A DNA stretch of 64,000 nt, from positions 3,906,001 through 3,970,000 of the forward strand of contig NZ_OY729424.1 in assembly GCF_963422335.1 (NCBI RefSeq), written 5' to 3'. The notes below the pieces were generated by a model. It was given only the letters and a program-made list of their open reading frames with translations. It was not told where the DNA came from and searched no databases. This document shows, piece by piece, positions 1 to 8,230 of the stretch. The DNA is from an uncultured Roseateles sp. (GTDB lineage Bacteria > Pseudomonadota > Gammaproteobacteria > Burkholderiales > Burkholderiaceae_C). Within the stretch, counting starts at the first letter, position 1; every line of letters begins with the position of its first letter. A program made the position numbers and the translations under genes.

Positions 1-810
1 GCCTTCTTCGGCATCGGCGCCTACACCGTCGCCATCCTGATGCAGGCCGGCTTCAGCTTCTGGATCGGCCTGCCGGTGGCCATGCTCGGCTGCTTCCTGA
101 TCGGGCTGGGCTTGGGCTTTCCGGCGCTGCGCGTGCAGACCATCTACCTCGCCTTTGCCACCCTGGGCTTCAACACCGCCGTCTGGCTGGTGATGCGCAA
201 CGAGGAGTGGCTGACCGGGGGCACCTTCGGCATCAACAACATCGCCCGGCCCGCGCTGTTCGGGCTGAGCCTGGACCGCCCGCTGCCCTATTACTACTTC
301 GTGCTGGGCATCGCCCTGATCCTCGGTTGGCTGCAATGGCGGCTGCTGCGCTCGCCCTGGGGCAAGGCCTTCACGGCGCTGCGCGACAACCCGATACGCG
401 CCGAGTCGCTGGGCATCGACATCCAGGCCTACACCCTGCTGTCGTTTGCGATCGGCGCGGTCTATGCCGGCATTGCCGGGGCGCTGTTCGCCGCCCTGGT
501 GCAGTTCATCGAGCCGGCACCGTTCACCGTCGGCGCATCGATCATGATGTACCTGATGGTGGTGGTCGGCGGGCCGGGCTATCTGTTCGGGCCGGTGCTG
601 GGCTCGGCGGTCGGTGTGCTGCTGCCCGAATGGCTGCGCTTCGCCCAGGGCTGGTACCTGCTGGTGTTCGGCACGGCGGTGATCGTGCTGATGCTGTGGC
701 TGCCCGAGGGCCTGCTCAGTATCCCGGACCGGCTCAAGGCCCGGCGGGTGGCGCGTGAGGCATCGGCCCGCCGCGCCGCCGAGGCGGCCCGCATCGGAGC
801 GGCGCCATGA
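1..810 (+). CDS. livM: Branched-chain amino acid ABC transporter permease, LivM-like (5' end outside window)
   Basis: This is the C-terminal part of an inner-membrane permease that carries branched-chain amino acids or related substrates across the membrane. The frame is open from base 1 and reads AFFGIGAY, a conserved LivM-family segment, so the start codon lies upstream; an internal Met at 40 is not a convincing start. About 270 residues are visible, with several hydrophobic membrane spans and the EAA-like stretch ALRDNPIRAESLGID, which contacts the ATPases. The charged, Ala/Arg-rich tail is cytoplasmic. The stop overlaps the next start as ATGA (807-810), so it is translationally coupled to the ATPase genes. 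The exact substrate (leucine/valine, urea, amides) cannot be told from the permease. Confidence 0.88.
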   Translation, partial: AFFGIGAYTVAILMQAGFSFWIGLPVAMLGCFLIGLGLGFPALRVQTIYLAFATLGFNTAVWLVMRNEEWLTGGTFGINNIARPALFGLSLDRPLPYYYFVLGIALILGWLQWRLLRSPWGKAFTALRDNPIRAESLGIDIQAYTLLSFAIGAVYAGIAGALFAALVQFIEPAPFTVGASIMMYLMVVVGGPGYLFGPVLGSAVGVLLPEWLRFAQGWYLLVFGTAVIVLMLWLPEGLLSIPDRLKARRVAREASARRAAEAARIGAAP

Positions 811-1553
811 TCGCACCGGTGCTCAAGGTCAGCGGGCTGAAGAAATCCTATGGCGCCATCCATGCCGTGGGCGGCGTGTCTTTCGAGGTCATGCCGGGCG
901 AGATCTTTGGCGTGATCGGCCCCAACGGCTCGGGCAAGACGACGATGTTCAACAGCGTGCTGGGTCAGATCAGGCCGGACGCCGGCAGTATCGAGCTGAA
1001 TGGCCGCGACATCACCGGCCTGTCGCCGATGCAGCTGAACCAGCGTGGCGTGGGCCGCACCTTCCAGACGCTGCAGGTGTTCGGCAGGATGAGTGTGCGC
1101 GACAACCTGATCGTCGCCGCCCAGGAGCATCAGGGCACGATGTGGAGCCGCATGTTCGCGCCCGGCGACTCGGGTCTCGGCGCCAGGGCCGACGCACTGA
1201 TCGACCAGTTCCGCATCCGCGCCGTGGCCGACAGACTGGCCGGCGAGCTGAGTTACGGCCAGCAGAAGCTGGTCGACATCGCGATGGCCTTCATGAGCGA
1301 GCCCGACCTGGTGCTGCTCGACGAGCCCTGTGCCGGGGTCAATCCCAGCCTGGTGGGCGGCATCAGCAGCCTGCTCAAGGAGTTGAACCTCGTGCGCAAA
1401 GGCAGCTTCATCGTCATCGAGCACAACATGGATTTCGTGATGGACCTGTGCCACCGCATCATGGTGATGGTCGAGGGCCAGGTCCTGGCGATCGGCACTC
1501 CGGCCGAGATACACGCCAACAAGCAGGTGCTCGACGCCTATCTGGGGAACTGA
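807..1553 (+). CDS. livG: Branched-chain amino acid ABC transporter ATP-binding protein, LivG-like
   Basis: One of two cytoplasmic ATPases that drive the transporter. The 248-residue protein has Walker A GPNGSGKT at about residues 39-46, a signature segment LSYGQQK near 147, Walker B DLVLLDEP near 165 and a switch His in IVIEHNMDFV. The C-terminal stretch with HRIMVMVEGQ and GTPAEI is typical of the LivG side, including the BCA_ABC C-terminal tail. The start ATG overlaps the permease stop by 4 bases and the gene is followed by livF after 1 base, so all three form one operon. No substrate-binding protein gene is next to it on the visible side. Confidence 0.9.
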   Translation: MIAPVLKVSGLKKSYGAIHAVGGVSFEVMPGEIFGVIGPNGSGKTTMFNSVLGQIRPDAGSIELNGRDITGLSPMQLNQRGVGRTFQTLQVFGRMSVRDNLIVAAQEHQGTMWSRMFAPGDSGLGARADALIDQFRIRAVADRLAGELSYGQQKLVDIAMAFMSEPDLVLLDEPCAGVNPSLVGGISSLLKELNLVRKGSFIVIEHNMDFVMDLCHRIMVMVEGQVLAIGTPAEIHANKQVLDAYLGN

Positions 1554-1554
1554 G

Positions 1555-2292
1555 TTGAGCGACACGACCTGCATCGAGTTCGACCATGTGCTCGCCGGCT
1601 ACGGCGACTTCATGATCCTGAATCACCTCAGCTTCAAGGCCAGCCGGGGCAAGATCACCCTGCTGCTGGGGCCCAATGGCGCGGGCAAGTCGACGGTGCT
1701 GAAGACGCTGTTCGGCATGCTCAGGGTGCGCCAGGGCGCGATCAGGCTCGACGGCCAGGACATCACCGGCGCCAGTGCCAAGGACCTGCTGGTCAGGCAT
1801 GGCGTCGCCTTCGTGCCACAAGGGCGCAATCTGTTCGGCCAGCTGACGGCCTACGAGAACCTGGAGCTGGGCGGCATCACCCTGGGCATGAAGACCACGC
1901 GCGAGCGCATCCCGGCGGTGCTGGAGCGTTTTCCGCGCATCAGGGAGCGTCTGCACAGCCCGGCCGCCTCGCTGTCGGGTGGCGAGCAGAAACAGTTGGA
2001 AGTGGGGCGGGCGCTGCTGCTGCGGCCCAAGGTGCTGCTGATCGACGAGCCATCGATCGGCCTGTCGCCGCTGGTCGTGCGTGATGTCTTCCTGCTGCTG
2101 CGCGAGCTGGCCGACCAGGGCACGACGGTGCTGATGGTGGAGCAGAACGTGCGCAGCGCGCTGAAGATGGCCGATGAGGCGATTGCGCTCGAGGCGGGCC
2201 GGCTGGTGCTGCACCGACCAGCCGATGAGCTGCTCAACGATCCGCATATCGAGCGCCTGTTCCTCGGCGGCGCGGCAGCGGTCCGGCCTTGA
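1555..2292 (+). CDS. livF: Branched-chain amino acid ABC transporter ATP-binding protein, LivF-like
   Basis: Second ATPase of the transporter, 245 residues. Walker A GPNGAGKS lies at about 39-46, followed by the LivF-typical GVAFVPQGRNLF, signature LSGGEQKQLE near 140, Walker B VLLIDEPSIGLSP near 160 and the switch region MVEQNV. The chosen start is TTG at 1555, one base after the livG stop, with a purine-rich GGGGAA stretch upstream; no in-frame ATG fits the family's N-terminus. The gene ends the operon and meets the convergent histidine kinase gene 25 bases later. Confidence 0.9.
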   Translation: MSDTTCIEFDHVLAGYGDFMILNHLSFKASRGKITLLLGPNGAGKSTVLKTLFGMLRVRQGAIRLDGQDITGASAKDLLVRHGVAFVPQGRNLFGQLTAYENLELGGITLGMKTTRERIPAVLERFPRIRERLHSPAASLSGGEQKQLEVGRALLLRPKVLLIDEPSIGLSPLVVRDVFLLLRELADQGTTVLMVEQNVRSALKMADEAIALEAGRLVLHRPADELLNDPHIERLFLGGAAAVRP

Positions 2293-2317
2293 AGCCGGCA
2301 CCGCTGCCAATCAGCCA

Positions 2318-4615
2318 TCAGGGCCGGGTCACGTCCAGCCCGCGACGCTCAGGATTCAGTTTCTGGATGTGGATGTCGCACAGGATGCCGGCGCCGGGCT
2401 GGGCCTGCCAGCGCACGCTGCCGCCGAGCTGCTTGACGCGCTTGCGTATGCCGCCCAGGCCGAGGCCGTGGGTCCACAGCTCGGGGGCCTGGCCGAGACC
2501 GTTGTCCTGCACGCGCAGCGCCAGCTGACCCTGCTCCAGGTTCAGCTCGATGCGCACCACCGAGGCCTGGGCGTGGGCGATGGCATTGCTGACCAGCTCG
2601 CGCAGGATGCGTGTCAGGGCCGACCACTGCACCACGCTCAACTCCAGGTCCTGATCCCAGCCGGCAAACCACTGCAGCTCGCAGTCCACGGCGGCCAGGC
2701 GCTGGGTCATGTCGGACTTCCATTCGGCGCAGGCGAAGGACAGGCTGTGGTTGCTGGCGGCCAGGCCGCGGGTCAGCGTCTTCAGGTCCTTCAGCGTGTG
2801 GCGGATGTACTCCTCCATCTCCGGCGTGGAGGCCTTGTACATCAGGGTCAGCAGGCGCGCGCCGATGTCGTCATGCAGGTCCTGGGCCAGGCGCAGGCGC
2901 TCTTCGCTGCGGCCCTGTTCTACCGCCTTGTCGAACAGCACGGCGCGGCGAATCTGCTCGGCGATCAGGTCGGCCAGCCGGGCATCTTCGAGGGTGAACA
3001 GTCGGCGCCCGGCCTGCGAGCCATGCAGCACCAGGGCGGTGCGGCTGCTGGCGCGATGGGGTTCGCCGCGATGCAGATTGGGCAGGGGCACGATCATGCC
3101 GGTGCCGTCGCGCACGATCAGGCTGCGGCGCAGCTCACGCTCCAGCAGTTCGACCTTCAGCGGCGCAAACATGCTGCTGAAGAGCGCCGTCACGGCGGCC
3201 TGGGCCTGCTGGGGCTGCGTGTCCACCAGGCGGATGGTGCGATACAGCTCGTCGAACAATTGCGCGGCGCGCAGCGGTCGGCGCTCGAACACACGGTGTA
3301 TCAGCCACCAGCGCGCCACCACGCCCAGCGCCAGCGCCGCCAGCACGCACAGGGCCAGCACCGGCAGGGGCAGCCGGATGCGGATCGCCGTCCACAGCAG
3401 GACCACGGCCAGGCTGCCCAGGGCCAGCGCCGACCAGAGAATGACCTCGCGGGCCACGCGCTGCGAGCGGGCCATGAAGGGCAGGGCCAGGAACAGCACC
3501 GTCATGCCGACGGACCAGATCTGCGGCGCGACCTCGCGCAGCGCGTGGTCCTCCTCGGGCCAGGCGGCGGTGCTGAGCACGGCCCAGGTGACCAGCGGCC
3601 AGATCAGCACGGCCGGCAAGGTGAAGCGGGTGAACAGTGTGGTCCACGGATGGGGTTGCAGGCGCTGCGAACCATACTGCACCAGCAGGGCGGCCGACCC
3701 GGCCAGTTGCACGCCGGCCTGCGTCCACCACCAGGCCCTGGGCAGCGCATCGAGGTTCAGCAACAGCGCCAGCAGGCCCAGGCTCAACCAGCACAGGATG
3801 TTGATGCGACGGGCCAGCAGCCGGGCCGACATGTGTAGGCAGCTGGCCTGCACGATGCCCCCCACCATGGCAAGCTCGGCGACGTTGCGCAGATCCAGCT
3901 CCAGGCCCAGGAACAGCCGGGGCATGGGCGTGCCCAGGCCGGCATCCACCGCATCCATGGCCACGAGCACGGCCTGGCAGGCGCTGAGCAGGGCCAGGGC
4001 CCGCCGTGCCTGCGGCACCGGCACCAGCAGCCAGGCCAGAGCGGCCACGGCCAGGGCGCTGGCCACCAGGGCACGCAGCCAGAAGCCCGCGGGCAGCGCC
4101 GACAGGCTGGCGTGCACGGCGCGCAGCTCGTGCCTGCTGCCGTCCAGCAGCTGCAACCACAGCGGGCCGGCCTCGACCATGCGCATCAGCTGCTGCTGCT
4201 GGGACAGAAAGCGCTCGCGCAAGGCATCGTCGGGCAACCATCGGGCAGAGCGCTCGGTCAGCAGGCTGGAGGGTGAGGGCAACTGCTCGCGTTCACCGTC
4301 GATGGCAACAATCGTCTGGCCCAGCCGGGGCTGCAATTCCGGCAGGGCGCTCGCGCGCAGCACCAGCTCGTGCCGGGCATTGCCGCCCAGCTCCAGCGGC
4401 AGGCGCGGTTGCCGGGTCAGCCACTGGGCCACGCTGAACCACAGCAGGGCGCAGAGCAGCGTCAGTATCAGCAAGGGCACCAGAGGCGGCTGCGGCCAAC
4501 CCGGCAGGGCCGGTCCCGGGGGGTCGACCTTGACCGGTGGGGGCCCGAGGTTCAGGCTGGACTCGGTGAAGTCGAGGCTGCTCTGGCCAAATTGACTGGG
4601 GGGAGCGCCTCGCAT
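2318..4615 (-). CDS. Multi-span membrane sensor histidine kinase (HisKA_3 type)
   Basis: A 765-residue sensor kinase, likely the partner of the LuxR-type regulator just upstream. The N-terminal half has a proline-rich start, a first membrane span, a periplasmic-looking region of about 100 residues, and then seven or so further hydrophobic spans between roughly residues 165 and 430. The kinase core carries the phosphoacceptor in AQDLHDDIGARLL (His581), which is the HisKA_3/NarL class, then an N box ELVSNAIAHA and the G boxes DNGLGQ and HGLGLGGIRKRV. No known ligand-binding domain was recognised. It is transcribed after the regulator gene with a 62-base gap. The stimulus is unknown. Confidence 0.87.
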   Translation of the reverse strand: MRGAPPSQFGQSSLDFTESSLNLGPPPVKVDPPGPALPGWPQPPLVPLLILTLLCALLWFSVAQWLTRQPRLPLELGGNARHELVLRASALPELQPRLGQTIVAIDGEREQLPSPSSLLTERSARWLPDDALRERFLSQQQQLMRMVEAGPLWLQLLDGSRHELRAVHASLSALPAGFWLRALVASALAVAALAWLLVPVPQARRALALLSACQAVLVAMDAVDAGLGTPMPRLFLGLELDLRNVAELAMVGGIVQASCLHMSARLLARRINILCWLSLGLLALLLNLDALPRAWWWTQAGVQLAGSAALLVQYGSQRLQPHPWTTLFTRFTLPAVLIWPLVTWAVLSTAAWPEEDHALREVAPQIWSVGMTVLFLALPFMARSQRVAREVILWSALALGSLAVVLLWTAIRIRLPLPVLALCVLAALALGVVARWWLIHRVFERRPLRAAQLFDELYRTIRLVDTQPQQAQAAVTALFSSMFAPLKVELLERELRRSLIVRDGTGMIVPLPNLHRGEPHRASSRTALVLHGSQAGRRLFTLEDARLADLIAEQIRRAVLFDKAVEQGRSEERLRLAQDLHDDIGARLLTLMYKASTPEMEEYIRHTLKDLKTLTRGLAASNHSLSFACAEWKSDMTQRLAAVDCELQWFAGWDQDLELSVVQWSALTRILRELVSNAIAHAQASVVRIELNLEQGQLALRVQDNGLGQAPELWTHGLGLGGIRKRVKQLGGSVRWQAQPGAGILCDIHIQKLNPERRGLDVTRP

Positions 4616-4677
4616 GGCTCGATGAAAGAGTCGGGCAGGCGTTCAGCCGGGCGGCAGAGCACTCGCCGGGCGAGGGT

Positions 4678-5439
4678 TCAGACCAGGCCCTGTTTGCTGG
4701 CCAGCACGGCCGCTTCGGCGCGGCTGGACACATTCAGCTTCTTGTAGATGGACTTGATGTGGTCGTTGACGGTGAACCACTTGATGCCCATCAGATTGGC
4801 GATTTCCTTGATCGTGAAACCCTTGCTCAGATAGGTCAGCACCTCGCTCTCGCGGGGGGTGAGGCGCTCCCATTCGGGCGCCGGCTCCATCCACACCGAG
4901 CGGGAATTCGGGCCACCCGCCGAGGCCGCGCTGCCGCCCAGCGGCGCGAAGCCGGAGTCCAGCGGTGCCATGCCCGAGTTGGGGCTGCTGGCCGGGCGGA
5001 AGTGGGACAGCAGGCGCCGCGCAATGGCCGGAGACAGCGGCGGCTGGCCGCGCACGATCTTCTGCAACTCCTCGACCAGCACCTCGAAGCGGTCTTCCTT
5101 CAGCAGATAGCCGTCGGCGCCGCATTGCAGGGCTGGGAACAGGTGGTCGTCATCCGAGTAGAGCGTGGTGACGATCTTCACCGCCGGATAGCCGGCAACC
5201 TCGGTTAGGAACTCCAGGCCGCTGCCATCGGGCAGCTCCAGATCGACGAGGATCAGCTTGAACACATGCTGGCTGTCCTGCTCGGCCTCGAGCTTGGCCT
5301 TCTCCAGCTGGCGCCGAGCGCCCAGCAGATCGCCCACTTCGGTGATCTCCATCGGATCACTGAAGCTTTCCTTGACGACACGGTTCAGGAAACTCCTGGC
5401 AACCGGGTTGTCCTCGACGATCAGAACTTTGACAGCCAT
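4678..5439 (-). CDS. Two-component response regulator, LuxR/NarL family
   Basis: A 253-residue DNA-binding regulator. The N-terminal receiver domain starts KVLIVEDNP with acidic residues at 9-10, the predicted phosphorylation site is Asp66 in LILVDLELPDG, and the conserved Lys lies in GYLLKEDR. A linker rich in Ser/Pro/Gly spans about residues 145-185. The C-terminal LuxR helix-turn-helix runs from LTPRESEVLTYLSKGFT through IKEIANLMGI to HIKSIYKKLNV. It lies directly upstream of the HisKA_3 kinase on the same strand, the usual pairing for this class. The receiver has a longer insertion after helix 2 (about residues 40-60) than NarL itself. Target genes are unknown. Confidence 0.9.
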   Translation of the reverse strand: MAVKVLIVEDNPVARSFLNRVVKESFSDPMEITEVGDLLGARRQLEKAKLEAEQDSQHVFKLILVDLELPDGSGLEFLTEVAGYPAVKIVTTLYSDDDHLFPALQCGADGYLLKEDRFEVLVEELQKIVRGQPPLSPAIARRLLSHFRPASSPNSGMAPLDSGFAPLGGSAASAGGPNSRSVWMEPAPEWERLTPRESEVLTYLSKGFTIKEIANLMGIKWFTVNDHIKSIYKKLNVSSRAEAAVLASKQGLV

Positions 5440-5516
5440 TGAATGTGCGCCTCCTGCGCAGCCGCATGTTAGCTCAGGCAGGGGGCAATCCCATGCCCGC
5501 CCCCTAAATCAGAGCC

Positions 5517-6494
5517 TCAGGTGTTGACCAGCACCAGCTTGCCCACCACCTGGCGGCTGCCCATGCGGGCAAAGGCCTGCGGCAGCTGGGCCATGGGCAG
5601 CACCTGGTCCAGCACCGGCTTGATCTTGCCCTCGGCATACCACTGGGCCAACTGTTGCAAAGCTGCTGCATTGCGGCGCGGCTCGCGCTTGGCAAACTCG
5701 CCCCAGAACACGCCCACGACCGATGCGCCCTTGAGCAGGGCCAGGTTCAAGGGCAGGGCGGGAATGGCGCCCTGGGCAAAGCCGATCACCAGATAGCGGC
5801 CGCGCCAGGCGATGGAGCGGAACACCGGCTCGGCCAGATCGCCACCGACCGGGTCGTAGACCACGTCCGGGCCCTTGCCGCCGGTCAGCGCCTTCAGCTC
5901 GTCGCGCAGATGGGCCTTGCTGTAGTTGATCGTTGCGTCGGCGCCGATCTCGGTGCAGCGGGCGCACTTCTCGTCGCTGGAGGCGGCCGCGATGACGCGC
6001 GCGCCGGCCGCCTTGGCAATCTGGATCGCCGCCGTGCCCACGCCGCCGGCCGCGCCCAGCACCAGCACTGTCTCGCCGGGCTGCAAGGCGGCGCGGTCGA
6101 TCAGTGCGTGATGGCTGGTGGCGTAGGTGCAGACAAAGGCCGAGGCGTCTTCGAACGAGAAGCCGGCGGGCAAGGGCATGGCCACCATCGCGCTGATGTT
6201 GGCATGGGTGCCGAAGCCGCCGGTGCCCGAAAACGCCGCCACCGTGTCACCGACCTTGAAGCCCTTGACGCCCTCGCCCAGCGCCTCGACCACGCCGGCG
6301 AACTCGGTGCCGGGCACAAAGGGCAGCGGCGGCTTCATCTGGTACTTGTTCTGCACGATCAGCAGATCCGGGAAGTTCAGGCTGGCGGCCTTGATGGCCA
6401 CGCGCAACTCGCCCGGTCCGGGCGGCAGGTCGGGCAGGTCTTTCCAGCTGAGCGCCTCGACGCCGACGGGGTTTTCGCAGAGCCAGGCTTTCAT
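5517..6494 (-). CDS. NADPH:quinone oxidoreductase family protein (zinc-free MDR)
   Basis: A medium-chain dehydrogenase/reductase of 325 residues that probably reduces a quinone or enone with NADPH. The N-terminal GroES-like domain has FPDLLIVQNKYQ and PFVPGTEFAG, and the Rossmann domain has LVLGAAGGVGTAAIQIA. The structural and catalytic zinc ligands of alcohol dehydrogenases are absent, as in the quinone oxidoreductase branch. The start at 6494 (MKAWLCENP) is preceded by GGAGAC on the minus strand; an in-frame Met 19 codons upstream is less likely. It diverges from surE, with 92 bases between the starts. The physiological substrate is unknown. Confidence 0.87.
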   Translation of the reverse strand: MKAWLCENPVGVEALSWKDLPDLPPGPGELRVAIKAASLNFPDLLIVQNKYQMKPPLPFVPGTEFAGVVEALGEGVKGFKVGDTVAAFSGTGGFGTHANISAMVAMPLPAGFSFEDASAFVCTYATSHHALIDRAALQPGETVLVLGAAGGVGTAAIQIAKAAGARVIAAASSDEKCARCTEIGADATINYSKAHLRDELKALTGGKGPDVVYDPVGGDLAEPVFRSIAWRGRYLVIGFAQGAIPALPLNLALLKGASVVGVFWGEFAKREPRRNAAALQQLAQWYAEGKIKPVLDQVLPMAQLPQAFARMGSRQVVGKLVLVNT

Positions 6495-6552
6495 CGGGTG
6501 TCTCCAAAGTGATCGCGCATGATAGGCAGCACTTAAAGTTGCGCGCGTCACG

Positions 6553-6580
6553 TTGGCGACGCGGGCCGGGTGCCTACAAT
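6553..6580 (+). promoter_or_regulatory. Candidate sigma70 promoter for surE
   Basis: TTGGCG at 6553-6558 and TACAAT at 6575-6580 are separated by 16 bases. Transcription would begin around 6586-6588, at the surE start codon. This is a by-eye match only; no transcript data were seen. Confidence 0.5.
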
Positions 6581-6586
6581 GGCCGC

Positions 6587-7333
6587 ATGCGTATTCTGAT
6601 CGCCAATGATGATGGGTACCTTGCCCCCGGCCTGCTGGCCCTGGTCAAGGCTTGCGACGGCCTGGGCGAGATCGAGGTCATCGCGCCCGAGCAGAACGCC
6701 AGCGGCACGTCGAACGCGCTGACCCTGAACCGGCCGCTCAACGTCTACACCGCCAGCAACGGTTTTCGCTATGTCAACGGCACGCCGTCGGATTGCGTCC
6801 ACGTGGCGCTGACCGGCTTGCTGGGCCACCGCCCCGATCTGGTGCTCTCCGGCATCAACAACGGCGCGAACATGGGTGACGACACCCTGTACTCCGGCAC
6901 CGTGGCCGCGGCCACCGAAGGCTATCTGTTCGGCATTCCGTCGATCGCCTTCTCGCAGACCGAGAAGGGCTGGACCCATCTGGACGCCGCTGCGCAGACC
7001 GCACGCGCCGTCATTGATCAAGTGCTGGCCAGCGGTGCCGCAGCGCCCTACCTGCTCAATGTCAACATCCCGAACCGGGCCGATGCGCAGAGTCTGCCGC
7101 GCGTGATCACGCGGCTGGGCCGGCGCCATGCCAGCGAGCCGGTGATTCGCCAGACCAATCCGCGCGGGGAGACGATTTACTGGATAGGCCCGGCCGGCGA
7201 TGCGCGCGAAGCGGGCGAGGGCACGGACTTCCATGCCACGGCCCAGGGCAGGGTTTCGATCACCCCACTGCAGGTCGATCTGACCGAGCACGCGGGCCTG
7301 AGCGCCTGGCGCCAGCGGCTGGGTGGTGCCTGA
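6587..7333 (+). CDS. surE: 5'/3'-nucleotidase SurE
   Basis: A cytoplasmic metal-dependent nucleoside monophosphate phosphatase linked to stationary-phase survival. The 248-residue protein begins MRILIANDDGY with the conserved metal-binding Asp pair, followed by PEQNASGTSNALT, VNGTPSDCVHVAL and VLSGINNGANMGDDTLYSGTVAAATEG, all hallmark SurE blocks (each shown here in part). The start at 6587 was chosen because the family N-terminus begins exactly there. No Shine-Dalgarno is visible, and a -10-like TACAAT ends 6 bases before the ATG, so the message may be leaderless. It heads the classic surE-pcm-nlpD-rpoS array, with pcm starting 2 bases after its stop. Confidence 0.96.
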   Translation: MRILIANDDGYLAPGLLALVKACDGLGEIEVIAPEQNASGTSNALTLNRPLNVYTASNGFRYVNGTPSDCVHVALTGLLGHRPDLVLSGINNGANMGDDTLYSGTVAAATEGYLFGIPSIAFSQTEKGWTHLDAAAQTARAVIDQVLASGAAAPYLLNVNIPNRADAQSLPRVITRLGRRHASEPVIRQTNPRGETIYWIGPAGDAREAGEGTDFHATAQGRVSITPLQVDLTEHAGLSAWRQRLGGA

Positions 7334-7335
7334 CC

Positions 7336-8157
7336 ATGAGCGAAGGGCGCGCCAAGCGCTTCCCCTTGCCGCTGAACAAGGTCGGCCAGCCGGCGGCCGG
7401 ACCGGCTCGCACGGTGCTGCGCCCGCAGCTGCATCTGCAGCAGGCCGCCGACCATGCTGCGCGCCAGACGGCGCCCACCGGTTTGGGCCTGGACTCGGCC
7501 GGCGTGCGCCTGCGCATGGTGCAGCGCCTGCAGCAGGACGGCCTGCGCGACGAGCGCGTGCTGCAGGCCCTGAGCGGCGTGCCTCGCCATCTGTTCGTTG
7601 ACACCGCCCTGGCCACCCAGGCCTATGAGGACACCAGCCTGCCGATCGGCCATGGCCAGACCATCTCCAAGCCTTCGGTCGTCGGGCGCATGATTGCCTT
7701 GCTGCTGGGTGGCGGCCATGCCCAGAGCAGCGGCCAGCTCGGCAAGGTGCTGGAGATAGGCACCGGCTGCGGCTACCAGGCGGCGGTGCTGGCCCAGCTG
7801 GCGCGCGAGGTGGTGTCGATCGAGCGCCTGAGGCCGCTGCATGACAAGGCACGCGAGAACCTGGCCGCCATGCGTGCGCACAAGATCCGCCTCATTTACG
7901 GCGACGGGCGGCTGGGCCACAGGCCCAGCGCCCCCTACGACAGCATCATTGCCGCCGCCGGTGGAGACGATCTGCCACCCGACTGGCTGAGCCAGTTGGC
8001 GCCCGGCGGCCGGCTGATCGCGCCCATGTCCCAGGCCACCGGTCAGGGTCAGGTCTTGGTGGTGGTCGACCACGTGCTGGAGCGAGGCGTTACAAGATTT
8101 GTGCGCAACGCCTATGAGGCTGTGCACTTCGTCCCCCTAAAATCGGGCGTCATGTAG
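7336..8157 (+). CDS. pcm: Protein-L-isoaspartate O-methyltransferase
   Basis: Repairs isoaspartyl residues in aged proteins by SAM-dependent carboxyl methylation. The 273-residue protein has an N-terminal extension of about 60 residues compared with E. coli Pcm (about 208 residues), rich in Arg, Gln and Ala. The catalytic core then follows: PRHLFVDTALATQAYEDTSL, the substrate segment IGHGQTISKP, motif I LEIGTGCGYQAAVLA and the post-I acidic residue in VVSIERL. Its position between surE and nlpD is the conserved order. Stop TAG at 8155-8157. A downstream internal start would remove the extension, but none has a better ribosome site. Confidence 0.93.
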   Translation: MSEGRAKRFPLPLNKVGQPAAGPARTVLRPQLHLQQAADHAARQTAPTGLGLDSAGVRLRMVQRLQQDGLRDERVLQALSGVPRHLFVDTALATQAYEDTSLPIGHGQTISKPSVVGRMIALLLGGGHAQSSGQLGKVLEIGTGCGYQAAVLAQLAREVVSIERLRPLHDKARENLAAMRAHKIRLIYGDGRLGHRPSAPYDSIIAAAGGDDLPPDWLSQLAPGGRLIAPMSQATGQGQVLVVVDHVLERGVTRFVRNAYEAVHFVPLKSGVM

Positions 8158-8230
8158 GTGATTGATGGTGTCCAATGCGGCCCAGAATCACCCTATGGCT
8201 CCGGCTCACCTCCGAGCGCAACGACAGGCT

